Positions 23,001-36,700 of a stretch of DNA of 64,000 bases are shown here, piece by piece. This DNA comes from Letharia columbiana (taxonomy: Eukaryota > Ascomycota > Lecanoromycetes > Lecanorales > Parmeliaceae): positions 558,001 to 622,000 of the forward strand of contig NW_023501070.1 of assembly GCF_014066305.1 (NCBI RefSeq), read 5' to 3'. How positions within the stretch are numbered: the stretch's first letter is position 1; each line of letters begins with the position of its first letter. The notes below the pieces were generated by a model. The model made no database searches. It saw nothing but the letters and a program-made list of their open reading frames with translations, and was not told the DNA's origin. The translations under genes and the position numbers were made by a program.

Positions 23001-26000
23001 TATTATATATATTCTTCTTTAAAATAAAGAATATAGACTTAGAAGGAATATTATTAAATTACTTAATATTAAAAATAATAATAATTTTATTATTATTTAA
23101 GAGTATATAATAAAAATAATCTTAATAATTTATAAGTTATTTCTTAATTATATAATTTTAATACTTTTTTTAATTAATAGCTTTAAATATAATTTAATAA
23201 AAGTCTATTTATTTAATAATATATAGATAAAAAATATTAAAAGAAAAATTAATATAAATTTTAAAAGAAGTAATATCTTATTTAATTATAAGATTAATAA
23301 TTATATAAATAATTTTTAATATAAATAAACTCGATCTAATACTTTTATAATAGATCGCTTTTTTTAAATATTATATTAATTTTATATTAAATAATAATAT
23401 TTAATTATTTAAATTTATTATTTATTTAAAAGTTTCTTAATATAATATCTTTTTAGATAATTTCTCTAAATAGATAAAAGACTTTTATTTTATAATTTTA
23501 ATATTTTATATTATAATTAAAGCGAAGGCGAGTATAATAATAATTATTATATTTTATATTATTAAGAAAAAGCTTAAATATAATAAAAATAAATTTATTA
23601 AATTTATTTAATAGAAGATAGATATTAAAGCGTAAAGTAAAATTATTTAAAAAGATAATTATAAATATATAGTTATTATAAAAAATATTAAATAATCTTT
23701 AAAGATTAATATAAATTAAGTTATTTTTTTATCTTTTAAAAATAATATAGTATTTATAAAACTTTATTTTAAGATTAACTATAAAATATAACTTATAAAT
23801 ATTATTAAAAGAAGATTTAAAAAGATTTATTTTAATATATATTTTAATTATCTTTTTAATATTCTAAGTATCTAAATAATTTATATAAATATATTATATA
23901 TATAAAATCTTTTTATAAATTTAAGACTTTTATTAATTAGAGAGCTTTATAGACTTAATAAAAAATTTATTATAAATAAAAATTTCTTTATTAATAACGA
24001 TTAAGATTAGAGAAGTATCTCTTTAAATATTAAATATATAAAAGTAACTTTAAGTACGTTTAAAGAAAAACTATTATTTTTTTATAAAAAGATTATCGAA
24101 AATAAAAGAAAGCGAGTATTATTATTTCTTTAATTATCTCTTAAAAATAAAATTAAAATTATATTTAGATATATATTAAATATTATTAAAAGTTTAAATA
24201 TACTTAATATTTTTTATTTTATATTTAAGATTAATATTATTAAAGTTAAAAGTTATATAACTATTATTAATAAGTTTATTAATAAAGCGAGATTTTTAAA
24301 ATTTAGAGAAGATTTTAAAAATTAAGAAATTATAAATAATATATTAAATATATATATAATTATAAAGTTAGAGAGAGAATATTATTATTATAATAAAAAG
24401 TATAATAATAAAAACTCTATTTAAGAATTTAATTTTAAAAGATTTATAAATTTTATTATTTAAGATTTAAGAATTAATAATAAATATAATAGCGATATAA
24501 ATAATAAAATAACGCGTTATTATAAATTAGATAGTTATAATAACTATCTTAACGCTAAAAAATTAATTCTTCTCTTTTTTAAACTTTTTAAATTTAAATT
24601 TAATATTAATATTATTATTTTCTTAATTATCTCTTTTATCTTAATCGCTATAATTATTATAATCTCTATTTTTAAATTCTTTATAAACGCGTTTATACTT
24701 TAATTATTTAAGATATTTTTTAATAAAATAAAAATTCTTATTATAAATAATATAATACTTATAAATTTATATTTAGATATAAGAATTATTAGAATTAATA
24801 TTATTTTAAATATAATATTTAATTAATATAGACGTTATAGAAATAAGAGTATAAATATTTATTTTAATATAAATAGTTATTATATAAGTATTAAAGAATT
24901 TAATAAAGATAATAAAATTAGAGATAATATTAAGTTATTATATTCTAATATAAATTAATATAAATTTAAAAGATTTATCTTTATTATAAAAGTCGTAATT
25001 TTAATTATAAATCTTATAATATTAAATATATTAATTATCTAAACTTTTATAAAAATAATAAATCTTTTAATTCTTATTAATAATAAAGGGATATTTCTTA
25101 AATAAGATTATTAACTTTTTATAATAGACTTATAAATTAATTAATATAGATTTATAACTTATTTTTATAGATAATAAGAATAAAAGACTTTAGTCTTTAA
25201 ATAATAAAATTAAGAATATCTAATTTATAGAGCTTATATTCTTCTAAGTTCTTTTAGATAATTATAATATTAATATAGCTTTTAATAAAATCGCGTAAAT
25301 TATTTTTATAGCGAGTTTTTATTATAATATAGAGTTTATAATATACTTTAATTTATATTATAATATCTATATTAATAATAGTTTTAAAAATATCTCTTAT
25401 AAATCGCTAATTAATTACTACTTTTATAATAATCGCTAAATAAGAGATTAATTAAATAATATTAATTTTAATATAATATTAAAGATCTAATAATATAAAG
25501 AAATTCTATATATTTCACTTTTATTTATAATAATTAAAAGTATTTTTAAATATAGAAATTTAATAAAATTAATTTAAATTAGTTAAAAGCTTAATATTAA
25601 TATATTTAGATATAATACTATTTATAAAAAATTAATTTAATTTTTAAAGCTTAATAGAAAAAAGCTTTAATAAAAATTTAAGTTTAAAAATAAGATTTAT
25701 AATATAATAAGATTTAATAAAATAAATAAGATAAATAATATTAATAAAACTAGCTTCACTTTAAATTTAAAAAGCTCTTTATTTAAAATTAACTTTAATA
25801 ATAATTTAAAAATAAATTAACTCGATATAATAATAGAATTAATATAAGAAATTAAAGTATACTCGCTATCGATATTATTTATATTTAAAATATTTATAAT
25901 TATTTAAAGCGTATAAAGAAAGTTTTATTAAGCTTTAAAATTAGCTTAATATAATTTAAAGCGTTATTTAAAAAAAAATTTTATATTATAATCTATAATA

Positions 26001-27043
26001 TAATTAATAATATTTTAAAAAGATAAACTTTAATTTATAAATACTAAGGGAAAATATAATATAAATATATAATAACTTAATAGAAAATCGCTTCTCTTTA
26101 TATTTAAAGAAAAATTTAATTAAATTTTATTTTTTATATTATTATCGCGATTATCTTAATTATTTTTTATTATATTTATAATATAATATCTTCTATTAAT
26201 TAGCTCTTCTATTAAAAAAATTAATTAAGATTAAATATAAGATTACTTATAATTTCGCTTCGCTCGCTTATTAAAATTAATTAAAACTTCTTCGCGAGAT
26301 TATTTTATTTATATAAATATAAAGAATAATTATTCTTTAATTAATACGATAGAAAATAATTTCTCTTTATATATTAATATATTAAATATATAAGATATAG
26401 ATTATTTTTTTTTTAATATTACGTTATTATCTTAAACTAGATTTTAATCTTTATTATAAAAATTATATAATAAGATATTAGAGTTTAATTACTTATTATT
26501 AATTTTTAATATAGCGAAGTATAAGAATAAGAATATATCGTCTCTTATTTTTAGCGTATTCTATTTAATATAGAGAAATTAATAATATTTTAATAATTAT
26601 AGTAATTATATAATAAAAAAGTATAAATATATAATATTCTATTATAATATATAATAACTTTAATATTATATAACTAAGTACGATATATCTTAATTTATTT
26701 TAAATTATCTTATATAAAAAATAATAAAAAAGTTTATACGCTAAATTATTAATATAATATATTAATATATTAATAATTTCGATATAACCCCCCTTACTCG
26801 CTATCTCTATTCTTTTAATTAAAAGTATATTTAATATATATTATTTAATCTAAATAATTATCTTAAAATAAAAAATATCTATATTATAAAGATTAATAAA
26901 AGAGATTCTTCGCGATTATAATTATTATTATTTAATAAATATTAATATAATAAATATATTAAAAGTAGTTATAATTACGATAAATAATAGATAAATTATA
27001 AAATAATTAAAATAGTTATTAAATAGAGCTTAAATTTATAATC

Positions 27044-27194
27044 TATTAAAATATAAGATAGAATACTTAGTTATATTAACTATAGAGTTCTATAAAAGAA
27101 AAGAGCGACTAGATATAAATATACTAAGGTATATTACGTAATTATATTACGTAATCGCTAAGACGCTAAGAGTTACGTGATCCGAATTCCAACA
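27044..27194 (-). repeat. Copia-2 5' LTR (151 bp)
   Basis: Best preserved Copia LTR in the window. On the minus strand it begins TGTTGGAATTCGGATCACGT. It contains GCGTCTTAGCGATTACGTAA and the ATAGAACTCT..AGTTAATATAACTAAGTAT core shared by all copies. Confidence 0.9.
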
Positions 27195-27353
27195 ATAGCT
27201 CTACTCTTTTATTAAATATTTTAAATATTATATAAAAATATAGTTTATTAATAATCTAATTAAGAGATTAGAATAATACTTTAACTAAATTAAATCTAAT
27301 ATATAAATAATTATTTTTTACTAAGATTTCTCGAGTTATAAAAAATAAACGAT
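27195..27353. other. Unassigned AT-rich joint
   Basis: 159 bp between Copia-2 and LINE-B. No match to other elements in the window; it may be Gypsy-Z 5' sequence. Confidence 0.35.
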
Positions 27354-30300
27354 CTTTTAGAGGTGTCGCCGGCGACGGTAATATATTCTAAGAGCGCTAA
27401 TAGCGGCGTCTAGCTAATAGTACTCGAGTTTATATATAATATCTTAACGTAATAACTCTAAGAGCTTAATATCTAAGAAATCTAGCTATAGACTCTTAGC
27501 TATTTTCTAATAAAATATCTTTATATCTCTATTAAATATTTAAAAAGAATAAATAATTATATAATAGATAAAGTCTTTTTATTATCTTAATAAGCTACTT
27601 TACTTAATATCTCGCTATCGCTATATTACTCTTTAAGATATATATATATTATAACGCGAAAAACTTTTTTCTATTAAATTAAAGTAGTTAAAAGAAATAA
27701 CGATTAAGATTTAAAGATTAAAGGTTTTATTAGAAGATATATTTTAAAAAATCTAAATTAAAATATAATATAGATAATTAATATATTATATCGATTATTA
27801 ATATAACGCTATAATATTAATATCTAACTCTATTAAGATTATTATAAAAAAGTTTTTTCTAAATTAATAATTTAAAATTATTAATAAATAATTTATTAAA
27901 AATTAGCTAAATAATAAAGTAATATAAGAAAATAATATATTATTAAAACGTAATTTATTTTTAAATAAGTTATAATCTAATAATAAAGTAAATTTAATAT
28001 CTATTAAGTTCTATTAATCTTCTCTCTCTTAATATAAAAAATATTTTAATCTAGATTCTCTAGAGAAGTAAATTATTAAAAAAGAGGATATTAATTAATA
28101 TATATTAAAGAAGAAAAAGAGAAAGAAGTAAAGAAGAGTTAAGAAGAATAAATAATATAAAAAGAGATAAAAGATAATAGAGAAGTTAAGATTAAGAGGA
28201 GAAGACTTTTTTTAACTCTATAAATTCTATAAATAAAATTATTAATTATAAAATTATAATAAATTAATAAGAGAAATAATCTCTTTATATTTACTATTTA
28301 AAATATTAATCTTTAAATAAGATCGAGTTAATACTCTTAACTTTTTTTAATTATTAATAAAGAAGAAGATAAAGAAAGCTTAACTATAGAAGATAAATTT
28401 AATTTATACTTTATCTTTAATAATAAAAAGTAAGATATTAAAAGAAGTAGTTTTATTAAATTATATTAAATTAAAGTTTAAATCTAGATTAAAGTCTTTA
28501 TATATATTAATATAAAAGAGTAAAATAATATTTACTCGACGTAGTAAAAAAGAAAAAGATATCGTTACTTTAATAATATCGACTCTTAAAAATAATAGAT
28601 AACTTTATTTAAAAATATTATTCGAATTATAAAAAAAGTAGAATAAATTAATTTTAAAATAAATTATAAAGAAATTAAAAAAGATTATAAAGCTTAAAAA
28701 TATAATATTTATAAAATTTTATAATATTAAAAACTAAATAATATATTATTACTCTTTTATAATTATTAAAAAAATTAAAAATCGAAGCTTTTATATTAAT
28801 TTATTAATTATAAATATTATTAAATATTATATAAAGAGATTCTAAATATATATAATAAATAAAGAGTTCGCTAGATATTATAGATTTTTATCTTTTAATT
28901 ATATAAATAGTAAAGATAAAAAACTTTAAGAGTTTAAAATTTTAATTAATATATTAGAAGTTTAAAAGCGTTATAAGTAGTAAAATTATAATTATTTTTA
29001 AAAAAAGTTTTAAAATATATAGCTTTAAGTTTATAATTAGATAATTAAAATTAAAATATAATAAAGTATTTAATATTAGATTTAGACTAATAAATCTAAT
29101 TAAGATATATAATATTTATAAAAAAGCGTATTTAATAATTAAATATAGGAAATTATAAATATTAAAACCTACGAATACTATAAAGTTCTTTTTTATAAAA
29201 GAATAAATTTATTATATTATAATTATAGCTATATATAAAATATAAATAATCTTACTTAATATTTATTTAATTCTAAATTTAGATTATTTTAGAAAAATAT
29301 ATAATATAATATAGAGTTATAGAATTAATATTCTACTACTTTAAGAGATAAATCTATTTAATAAGATTACGAAATATTATAAAAGATTATTTTTATAAAT
29401 AACTATTATAATCTATTAAGTTAAAAAGAACGAAGTCGTTATTATTATAAATATTAAATCTATAAAGTAATAAAGAGATAAAAACTTAAATTATATCTTT
29501 TATAAAGAAAATAATAAAAGAATTTTAACTTACGAGATTAAATATAAAGAATATATATTTATAATAATATCGATATACGCCTTAATTAAAGAGATTATAA
29601 AATTATTATAATTAAAAGCGAATATAAAAGCGCTTAAATAAATATTACTATAAATACTTTATAATATAGTAGAAAAAGATTAAAATCTTACGCTAGTCGC
29701 TATAAATAAAGTCTTTATAATTTCTTATCTCTCTTATAACTATAAATACTATTTAAATTATTATTAAAATTTAAAAAAGATAGAGTATATTATCTAATAA
29801 ACGATTAAAGAATTTAAAATCTAAATTTTAGAGTCTTTATATACTTCTTAGACGATAAAACCTTAATTTTTAAAATTAATTAAATCTATATTTAAGATAA
29901 TTAAATAGAAGAGTTAAAGAATTAGAAGATAGCGTTTAATAAATTATTTATTAATTATAAAACTACGATAACTATAATAAAAATAATCTTTATAACTATT
30001 TAAAAACTTAAATAATAAAAATTATTACTTTTATTTCTATAAAGAAATTAGATATAAATCTTATATTTAAAAATATTATAAATACTTTTAAAGGAAAATC
30101 TAATAAAAGAGTAAATAATTTATAAGATATTAATAATATAATTTATAAAATATATTATAAAGAATAATTATAGAATAAATTAGAAAGTTAAGTATAATCT
30201 ATAGCGTAATTATCTATAACTATAGAAGAAAAGATATTTTAAATTATTAAACTTTAGATTAGAGAAAAGAATAGTAATTATTAAAACGCGTAAGAAATAG

Positions 30301-33300
30301 CTTATAGATATATATAATTAATTTTATTTCTATAATATTATAATTAAATATCTTATTTTTAATAAGAAGCTAATAAGATAATTTTTTATAAGAGTTAAAT
30401 ATATAAATTATAGCTTTATCGAGACTTTAAAGAATAATTAAAAAGAGATATATATAAATTTAAAAGATATTCTTAGAGTAATAATAGATTACTATTAAAA
30501 TCTTTATAATATAAAACTCTTAAACGAGAACGTTTAAGATAAAATTTTATAATATATAATAAATCGAGTAAACTTAATAAATACTATTAAAATAAAAAGT
30601 TTTATTAAAGCTTAAGAAATATAGATTACTATTCGTTAAATATTCTTAAAAACCTCGCTAGATAAAGACGATTTTCTAAGCGAGTTCTATAAAATTATTA
30701 TAAGAATATAAAAAAAAGAAGAAAGAGAAAATCTCGATTATTATTACGCGATTAATCTTTTTTTATAATTAGATATAGCGAAAATAAAAACTCTCAAAGT
30801 ATTAAACAAATAAGATTCTTATTATTCTTTTTAAAAATAAAGATAAATAAATCGATATTAAGAATTATTATTCTCTATTTATTATAAATATAAATTATAA
30901 AATCTTTATAAATATTTTAATATAATATCTAATAAAGGCTTTAAATAAGATAATTAGCGAATAATAATTAATCTTTTTATCGAAAAAACTTATTAATAAT
31001 AATATTAAAATAATTTAATATCTAATAATTAAGTATAAATCCGCTAAGAAGCTATTATAGAAGTAAGAGAAAATCGCTATTCTCTTTTTTAATTAGAAAA
31101 AAGTATATAATTAAATTAATTACGAGTTTTTTCTAGCGATTCTAAAAGAATTAAATATATTTAAAAAATTTATTATCTAGATATAGCTTATCTATAAGAA
31201 AACTAAGATTAAGATTTATATTAATAATTATATTAAAGAAATAATTATAATATAAAATAATATAAGATAAAGAAATTTTTTAAGCTATTCTCTATTCGTA
31301 GTTATAATTAAAAATCTTACTCGATATATTATCTATAATCTTTAAATTCTAAGAGTATAAATAGAAAATAGAATATTAAAGATAATAATATATATTAATA
31401 ATATTATAATTATAATATAATTTTAAAAAGAGATAGACGTTATAATAATAATCTTAAAAGTTTATTACGCTATAATTAACGCGAGAATTAATTAAAATAA
31501 ATTATATATACTATATATAGAAAATATCGTTTATATTTATATTATTAATATAAAGGAAATTTTTCTTTAATAATCTTTATAAATATTTAGAGATATTAAT
31601 TAAGATAGATATTAATTATTAGTTAGATAATTTTTAAATTAAAATTCTATAAAAGACTAAGAAATTAATATAAAATTAATCGCGATTTTATTTATTTCTT
31701 AAGAATAAAGTAATAATTAAAACTATCTTTATAATATTTCTTTTTAAATTCGCTTTATAATTTTTATATATACTTTTAGCGATACGCGATAAATTAGAAA
31801 AAAAGTATTATAAGTTAATATAAAATAATAAAGTCTAAGATATTATTCGCGATTTCTATATTTATTATTAGATAAAAGAGAGTAAAATTAAGATAATTAA
31901 TTTATAAATCGTTATTAATAAAAGTATTATAACTATAATTAGTAGAGTAATTAACTTTTTTAAATTAATATAAACTATTCTAATTAAAAATATTCTAATA
32001 TTATATATTTAAAGCTCTTTATATATCTTAGCGTTTATTAATTTTTAGATAACTTAATTCTTTAATTAATTTAATTATATTTTAAAGCTAATATAAATTA
32101 TCTAATAGCGATAAAAAAAGATATCTATATAAATTCTTTAAGTTAAATCTTTTTTAATTATTATAAAACTATTAATAACGCTAATATTCTATTATTTATT
32201 ATTAAAGAAAATCGATTTAAAGAATATAAAAAAGTTTAACTTCGAGATTTAATAAGCTTTATAAAATAAGAATATTAAAGTTTTAAAAGATATATAAAAT
32301 TTAATATACGCGATTTTAATAATTTTAGCTAAAATAATATATAGTAAGTATTCTTTTTAAATCGACTATATTATTAATAGATTAATTTTTAACGCTATTT
32401 TATTAAACTAATATTTATTATTTTTAGCTCTATATATATAAAAATTAAATATATTTTAATAAAAATACTTTATAGAGATTAATAATTATTTTATCTCTTT
32501 ATCGAAAATTAGCTTTTAATAAATCTATCTTATAATCTTAGATAAGAGATTAAAAGCTATTAATTTTAGCGATAGAATTAAGAGCCTTATTTTTATTTAT
32601 TAATATCGCTATAAATTAAAAATCTTAATAAATAAAATATAAATTATAACTTATAATAAGTTTAAAATATTATATATAAAGAATCTTTTTTAATAATTAC
32701 TCTATAAAAAGATTTAATTAAAAATTAATTTTATTTAGATATTAATATAATAATAATTATATTCTATTTATAATATTAATTAATTTTTATTTTATATATA
32801 AATCGAGTATATAATATCGAAAGTAATATAAAAAGAGTTTTTTATTATTTTAAGTCGATTAATTCTTAATTTAATATTTAAAATAAAAATTATTAATAAA
32901 ATAATCGCTTTTATAATATTTAGCTTTAATCTAAAAGATATTAATAAAAAATAATAAAATATTCTCTATTAGACTATTATTTAATCTCTATAAAAATATT
33001 ATTTATTATATAATTTTAGCGATTTAATTATATATTAATTTTTAGATATTATTTAAAATTATTATTAAACTTTAACTTAGAAATAAATTCTTATAAATTA
33101 AGTTTTATATCTTTATAAGAGATATTAAATTAAAAAGTATAATATATAAATATTTAAGAATCTTTAAGACGAGTTTCTCGATTAAATAAAGATTTATAAA
33201 GATTCTATTTATATAATATCTTATTTTTTTATAATAATAAATTAAATTAAGCGAAGAATAATAGAGATAATTAAGAAGTTAAATAATATTATAAAGGATT

Positions 33301-33610
33301 AGAATATAGATATTAGCGATATTAGTAATTAGAATAAGTTAACGAGTCTAAATCTATTATTTAAATAGTTTCTCTTTATTTTTATTTACCCCCTTTTTTA
33401 TCTCTAATTTATTTAATTTAGCGTTAATTTAATAAAGTTACTTAATACGATCTTTCTCTATAAAGATCTTTACGCGTAATACTCTATATATACTTAGACG
33501 AGAGTAATTTATAAGTTTAAGTTCCTATAGATTTCTAGATGAGATATCTTCGTTAAGGCGGCTATCTCAGCTAAATAGTCGAATAAAATAAATAACTTTC
33601 AAATTAATAA
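27354..33610 (+). mobile_element. LINE-B: near full-length non-LTR retrotransposon (~6.26 kb)
   Basis: Starts CTTTTAGAGGTGTCGCC like LINE-A and ends CTTTCAAATTAA. The order is 5' UTR (to about 27700), ORF1 relic (about 27700-28510) and ORF2 relic (about 29000-32900). The 3' region contains the conserved CAGCTAAATAGTCGAATAAA. No poly(A) tail and no clear target duplication. It shows what is missing from LINE-A and holds the empty site for TRIM-D (around 33037-33042). Confidence 0.83.
29000..32900 (+). pseudogene. LINE-B ORF2 relic: endonuclease region and reverse transcriptase
   Basis: ORF2 would nick the target and reverse-transcribe the LINE RNA there. A block SLDKDDFLSEFYK (30655-30693) corresponds to SPG.DGF...FYK at the start of LINE reverse transcriptases. 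Next come FFLAILKELNIFKKFI, IYKKTKIKIYINNYI and NNIR.RNFLSYSLFVVI (compare GVRQGDPLSPLLF), then YINN at 31391-31402 replacing YADD or YVDD. The upstream part (29330-30300) has a FIIISIYAL block, like the AVYAP block of APE-type endonucleases, but is too decayed to prove. The clade is not assigned. Confidence 0.8.
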
Positions 33611-33611
33611 G

Positions 33612-33737
33612 TTTAATTATTTTTAAAAAGTTTTTATTTTTTATAATTTTTATTAATATATTTTATTTTTTTTATTATATTATTTTAATTTTATATTTAT
33701 TTATATTATATGTTTTTATAATTAATTAATAATATTT
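33612..33737. other. Unassigned T-rich joint between LINE-B and LINE-A
   Basis: Almost pure A/T with long T runs and no match elsewhere in the window. It may be the remains of the Gypsy-Z 5' end or of the LINE-A segment missing here. Confidence 0.3.
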
Positions 33738-36700
33738 ATTAATATATTTTTTTTAAGAGATAAATCTATTTAATAAAATTAAAAAAAATTATAAAAAATT
33801 ATTTTTATAAATAGCTATTATAATCTATTGAGTTAAAAAAAAAAAATTTATTATTATTATAAATATTAAATCTATAAAATAATAAAGAGATAAAAATTTA
33901 AATTATTTTATTTATAAAGAGAATAATAAAAGAATTTTAATTTAAAAAATAAAATATAAAGAATATATATATTTATAATAGTATTAATATATATCTTAAT
34001 TAAAAAGGTTATAAAGCTATTATAGCTAAAAGTAAATATAAAGATATTTAAATAAATATTGCTATAAATATTCTATAATATAATAAAGAGAGATTAAAAT
34101 TTTACGTTAATTATTATAAATAAAGTTTTTATAATTTCTTTACCTCTTTTATAATTATAAATACTATTTAAATTATTATCATATTTTAATAAAAATAATA
34201 TATATTATTTAATAAATAGTTAGAGAATTTAAAACTCGAATTTTAAAGTTTTTATATATTTTTTAAACGATAAAACTCTAATTTTTAGAATTAATTAAAT
34301 CTATATCTAGAATAATTAAATAGAAAAATTAAAGAATTAAAAGATAGCGTTTAATAGATTATTTATTAATTATAAAATTACGATAATTATAATAAAAATA
34401 ATCTTTATAATTATTTAAAAATTTAAGTAATAAAGATTATCGCCTTTACTTCTATAAAGAAATTAAATATAAACCTTATATTTAAAGATATTATAAATAC
34501 TCTTAAAGAAAAACTTAATAAAAGAGTAAATAATTTATAAGATATTAATAATATAATTTATAAAATATATTATAAAGAATAATTATAAGATAAATTAGAA
34601 AATTAAATATAATTTATAATATAATCACTTATAACTATAAAAAAAAGATATTTTAAATTATTAAATTTTAAGTTAGAGAAAAAAATGTTTTTAAAACGCG
34701 TAAGAAATAGCTTATAGATATATATAATTAATTCTATTTTTATAATATTATAATTAAATATCTTATTTTTAATAAGAAGCTAATAAGATAATTTTTTATA
34801 AAGATTAAATATATAAATTATAGCTTTATCGAGGCTTTAAAAAATAATTAAAAAGAGATATATATAAATTTAAAAGATATTTTTAGAGTAATAATAGACT
34901 ACTATTAAAATTTATATAATATAAAACTTTTAAATAAAAAAGTTTAAAATAAAATTTTATTAGTATATATAATAGAATAAGTAAGCTTAATAAATATTAT
35001 TAAAATAAAAAATCCTATTAAAGCTTAAGAGATATAAATCGCTATTTATTAAATATTTTTAAAAATCTTATTAGATAAAGACGATCTTTTAAGCGAGTTT
35101 TATAAGACTATTATAAGATATAAGAAGAAGAAAAAAGAGAAAATCTCGATTATCGTTATTTAATTAATCTTCTTTTATAATTAGATATAATAAAAATAGA
35201 AACTCTTAAAGTATTAAATAAATAAGATTTTTATTATTCTTTTTAAAAATAAAGATAAATAAATTAATATTAAAAATTATTATTCTCTATCTATTATAAA
35301 TATAGATTATAAGATCTTTATAAATATTCTAATATAATATTTAATAAAGGCTTTAAGCGGGGTAATTAGCGAATAATAATTAATTTTTTTATCGAAGAGA
35401 TTTATAGATAATAATATTAAAATAATTTAATATTTAATAACTAAGTATAAATTTATTAAAAAGCTATCGTAGAAGTAAAAGGAAATTACTATTCACTTTT
35501 TTAATTAGAAAAAAATATATAATTAAATTAATTATAAATTTCTTTTAGCGATTTTAAAAGAATTAAATATATTTAAAAAAATTATTATTTAGATATAACT
35601 TATTTATAAAAAAGTTAAAATTAAGATTTATATTAATAATTATATTAAAAAAATAATTATAATATAAAATAATATAAGATAAAAAAATTCTCTAAGCTAT
35701 TCTTTATTTATAATTATAATTTTTTAATTTCGAGAATATATTATTTATAATTTTTAAATCTCGAGAATATAAATAGAGAATAGAGTATTAAAAATAATAA
35801 TATATATTAATAATATTATAATTATTATATAATTTTAAAAAGAGGTAGATATTATAATAGCGATTTTAAAGATTTATTATATTATAATTAACGCGAGAAT
35901 TAATTAGAATAAGTTATATATATTATATATAAGAAATATTATTTATATTTATATTATTAATATAAAGGAAATTTTCTTTAATAACCTTTATAAATATCTA
36001 GAAATATCGATTAAGATAAATATTAATCTTTAATTAGATAATTTTTAAATTAAAATTCTATAAAAGATTAAAAAATTAATATAAAATTAATTATAATTTT
36101 ATTTATTTCTTAAGAGTAAAATAATAATCGAGATTATCTTTATAATATCTCTTTTTAAATTTATTTTATAATTTTTATATATATCTTTAGCGATATATAA
36201 TAAATTAAAAAAGAAGTATTATAAGTTAATATAAGATAATAAAGTCTAAAATATTATTCGCGATCTTTATATTTATTATTAGATAAAAGAGAATAAAGTT
36301 AAAATAATTAATTTATAAGCTATTATTAATAAGAGTATTATAATTATAATTAGTAGAGTAATTAACTTTTCTAAATTAATATAAACTATTCTAATTAAAA
36401 ATATTTTAATATTATATATTTAAAGTTTCTTATATATTTTAATATTTATTAATTTTTAAATAACTTAATTTTTTAATTAGTTTAATTATATCTTAAAGCT
36501 AATATAGATTATTTAATAATAATAAAAAAAGATATTTATATAAATTCTTTAAGTTAAATTCTCTCTAATTATTATAAAATTATTAATAATATTAATATTC
36601 TATTATTTATTATTAAAGAAAATTAATTTAGAGAATATAAAAAAGTTTAACTTCGAGATTTAGTAAATTCTATAAAATAAAGATATTAGAGTTTTAAAAG

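Larger units (their letters stand above)
19938..27194 (-). mobile_element. Copia-2: full-length Ty1/Copia element (~7.25 kb), RIP-dead
   Basis: Minus-strand element with LTRs at about 19938-20092 (3', left edge eroded) and 27044-27194 (5', best preserved; reverse complement begins TGTTGGAATTCGGATC and ends in a RIP-changed TA). On the minus strand the purine tract AAAGGGGAG abuts the 3' LTR (20093-20101). The primer site beside 27044 reads, on the minus strand, GATTATAAATTTAAGCTC, that is GGTTATGAGCCCAAGCTC before RIP. It provides uninterrupted target sequence for TRIM-A and TRIM-E. Inserted in Gypsy-Z. A target duplication is unclear because the left LTR edge is altered (ATAGA versus ATAGC). 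Confidence 0.87.
14706..33738 (-). mobile_element. Gypsy-Z: Ty3/Gypsy retrotransposon nested in LINE-A (5' end eroded)
   Basis: Minus-strand element. The low-coordinate end, about 14706-15010, looks like its 3' LTR region, with a large hairpin at 14798-14856 and repeated TTCGAGAAAA blocks. pol relics follow from 15100 to 19900. Copia-2 interrupts it near 19940. The AT-rich pieces 27195-27353 and 33612-33738 may be its gag and 5' end, but I cannot show this. No LTR pair or target duplication is seen, so the outer limits are set only by the LINE-A joints. Confidence 0.6.

Noticed and set aside
27195..27353. A LINE-B target duplication
   Set aside because: Sequences flanking 27354 and 33610 share only short A/T words, which is not convincing in such AT-rich DNA.
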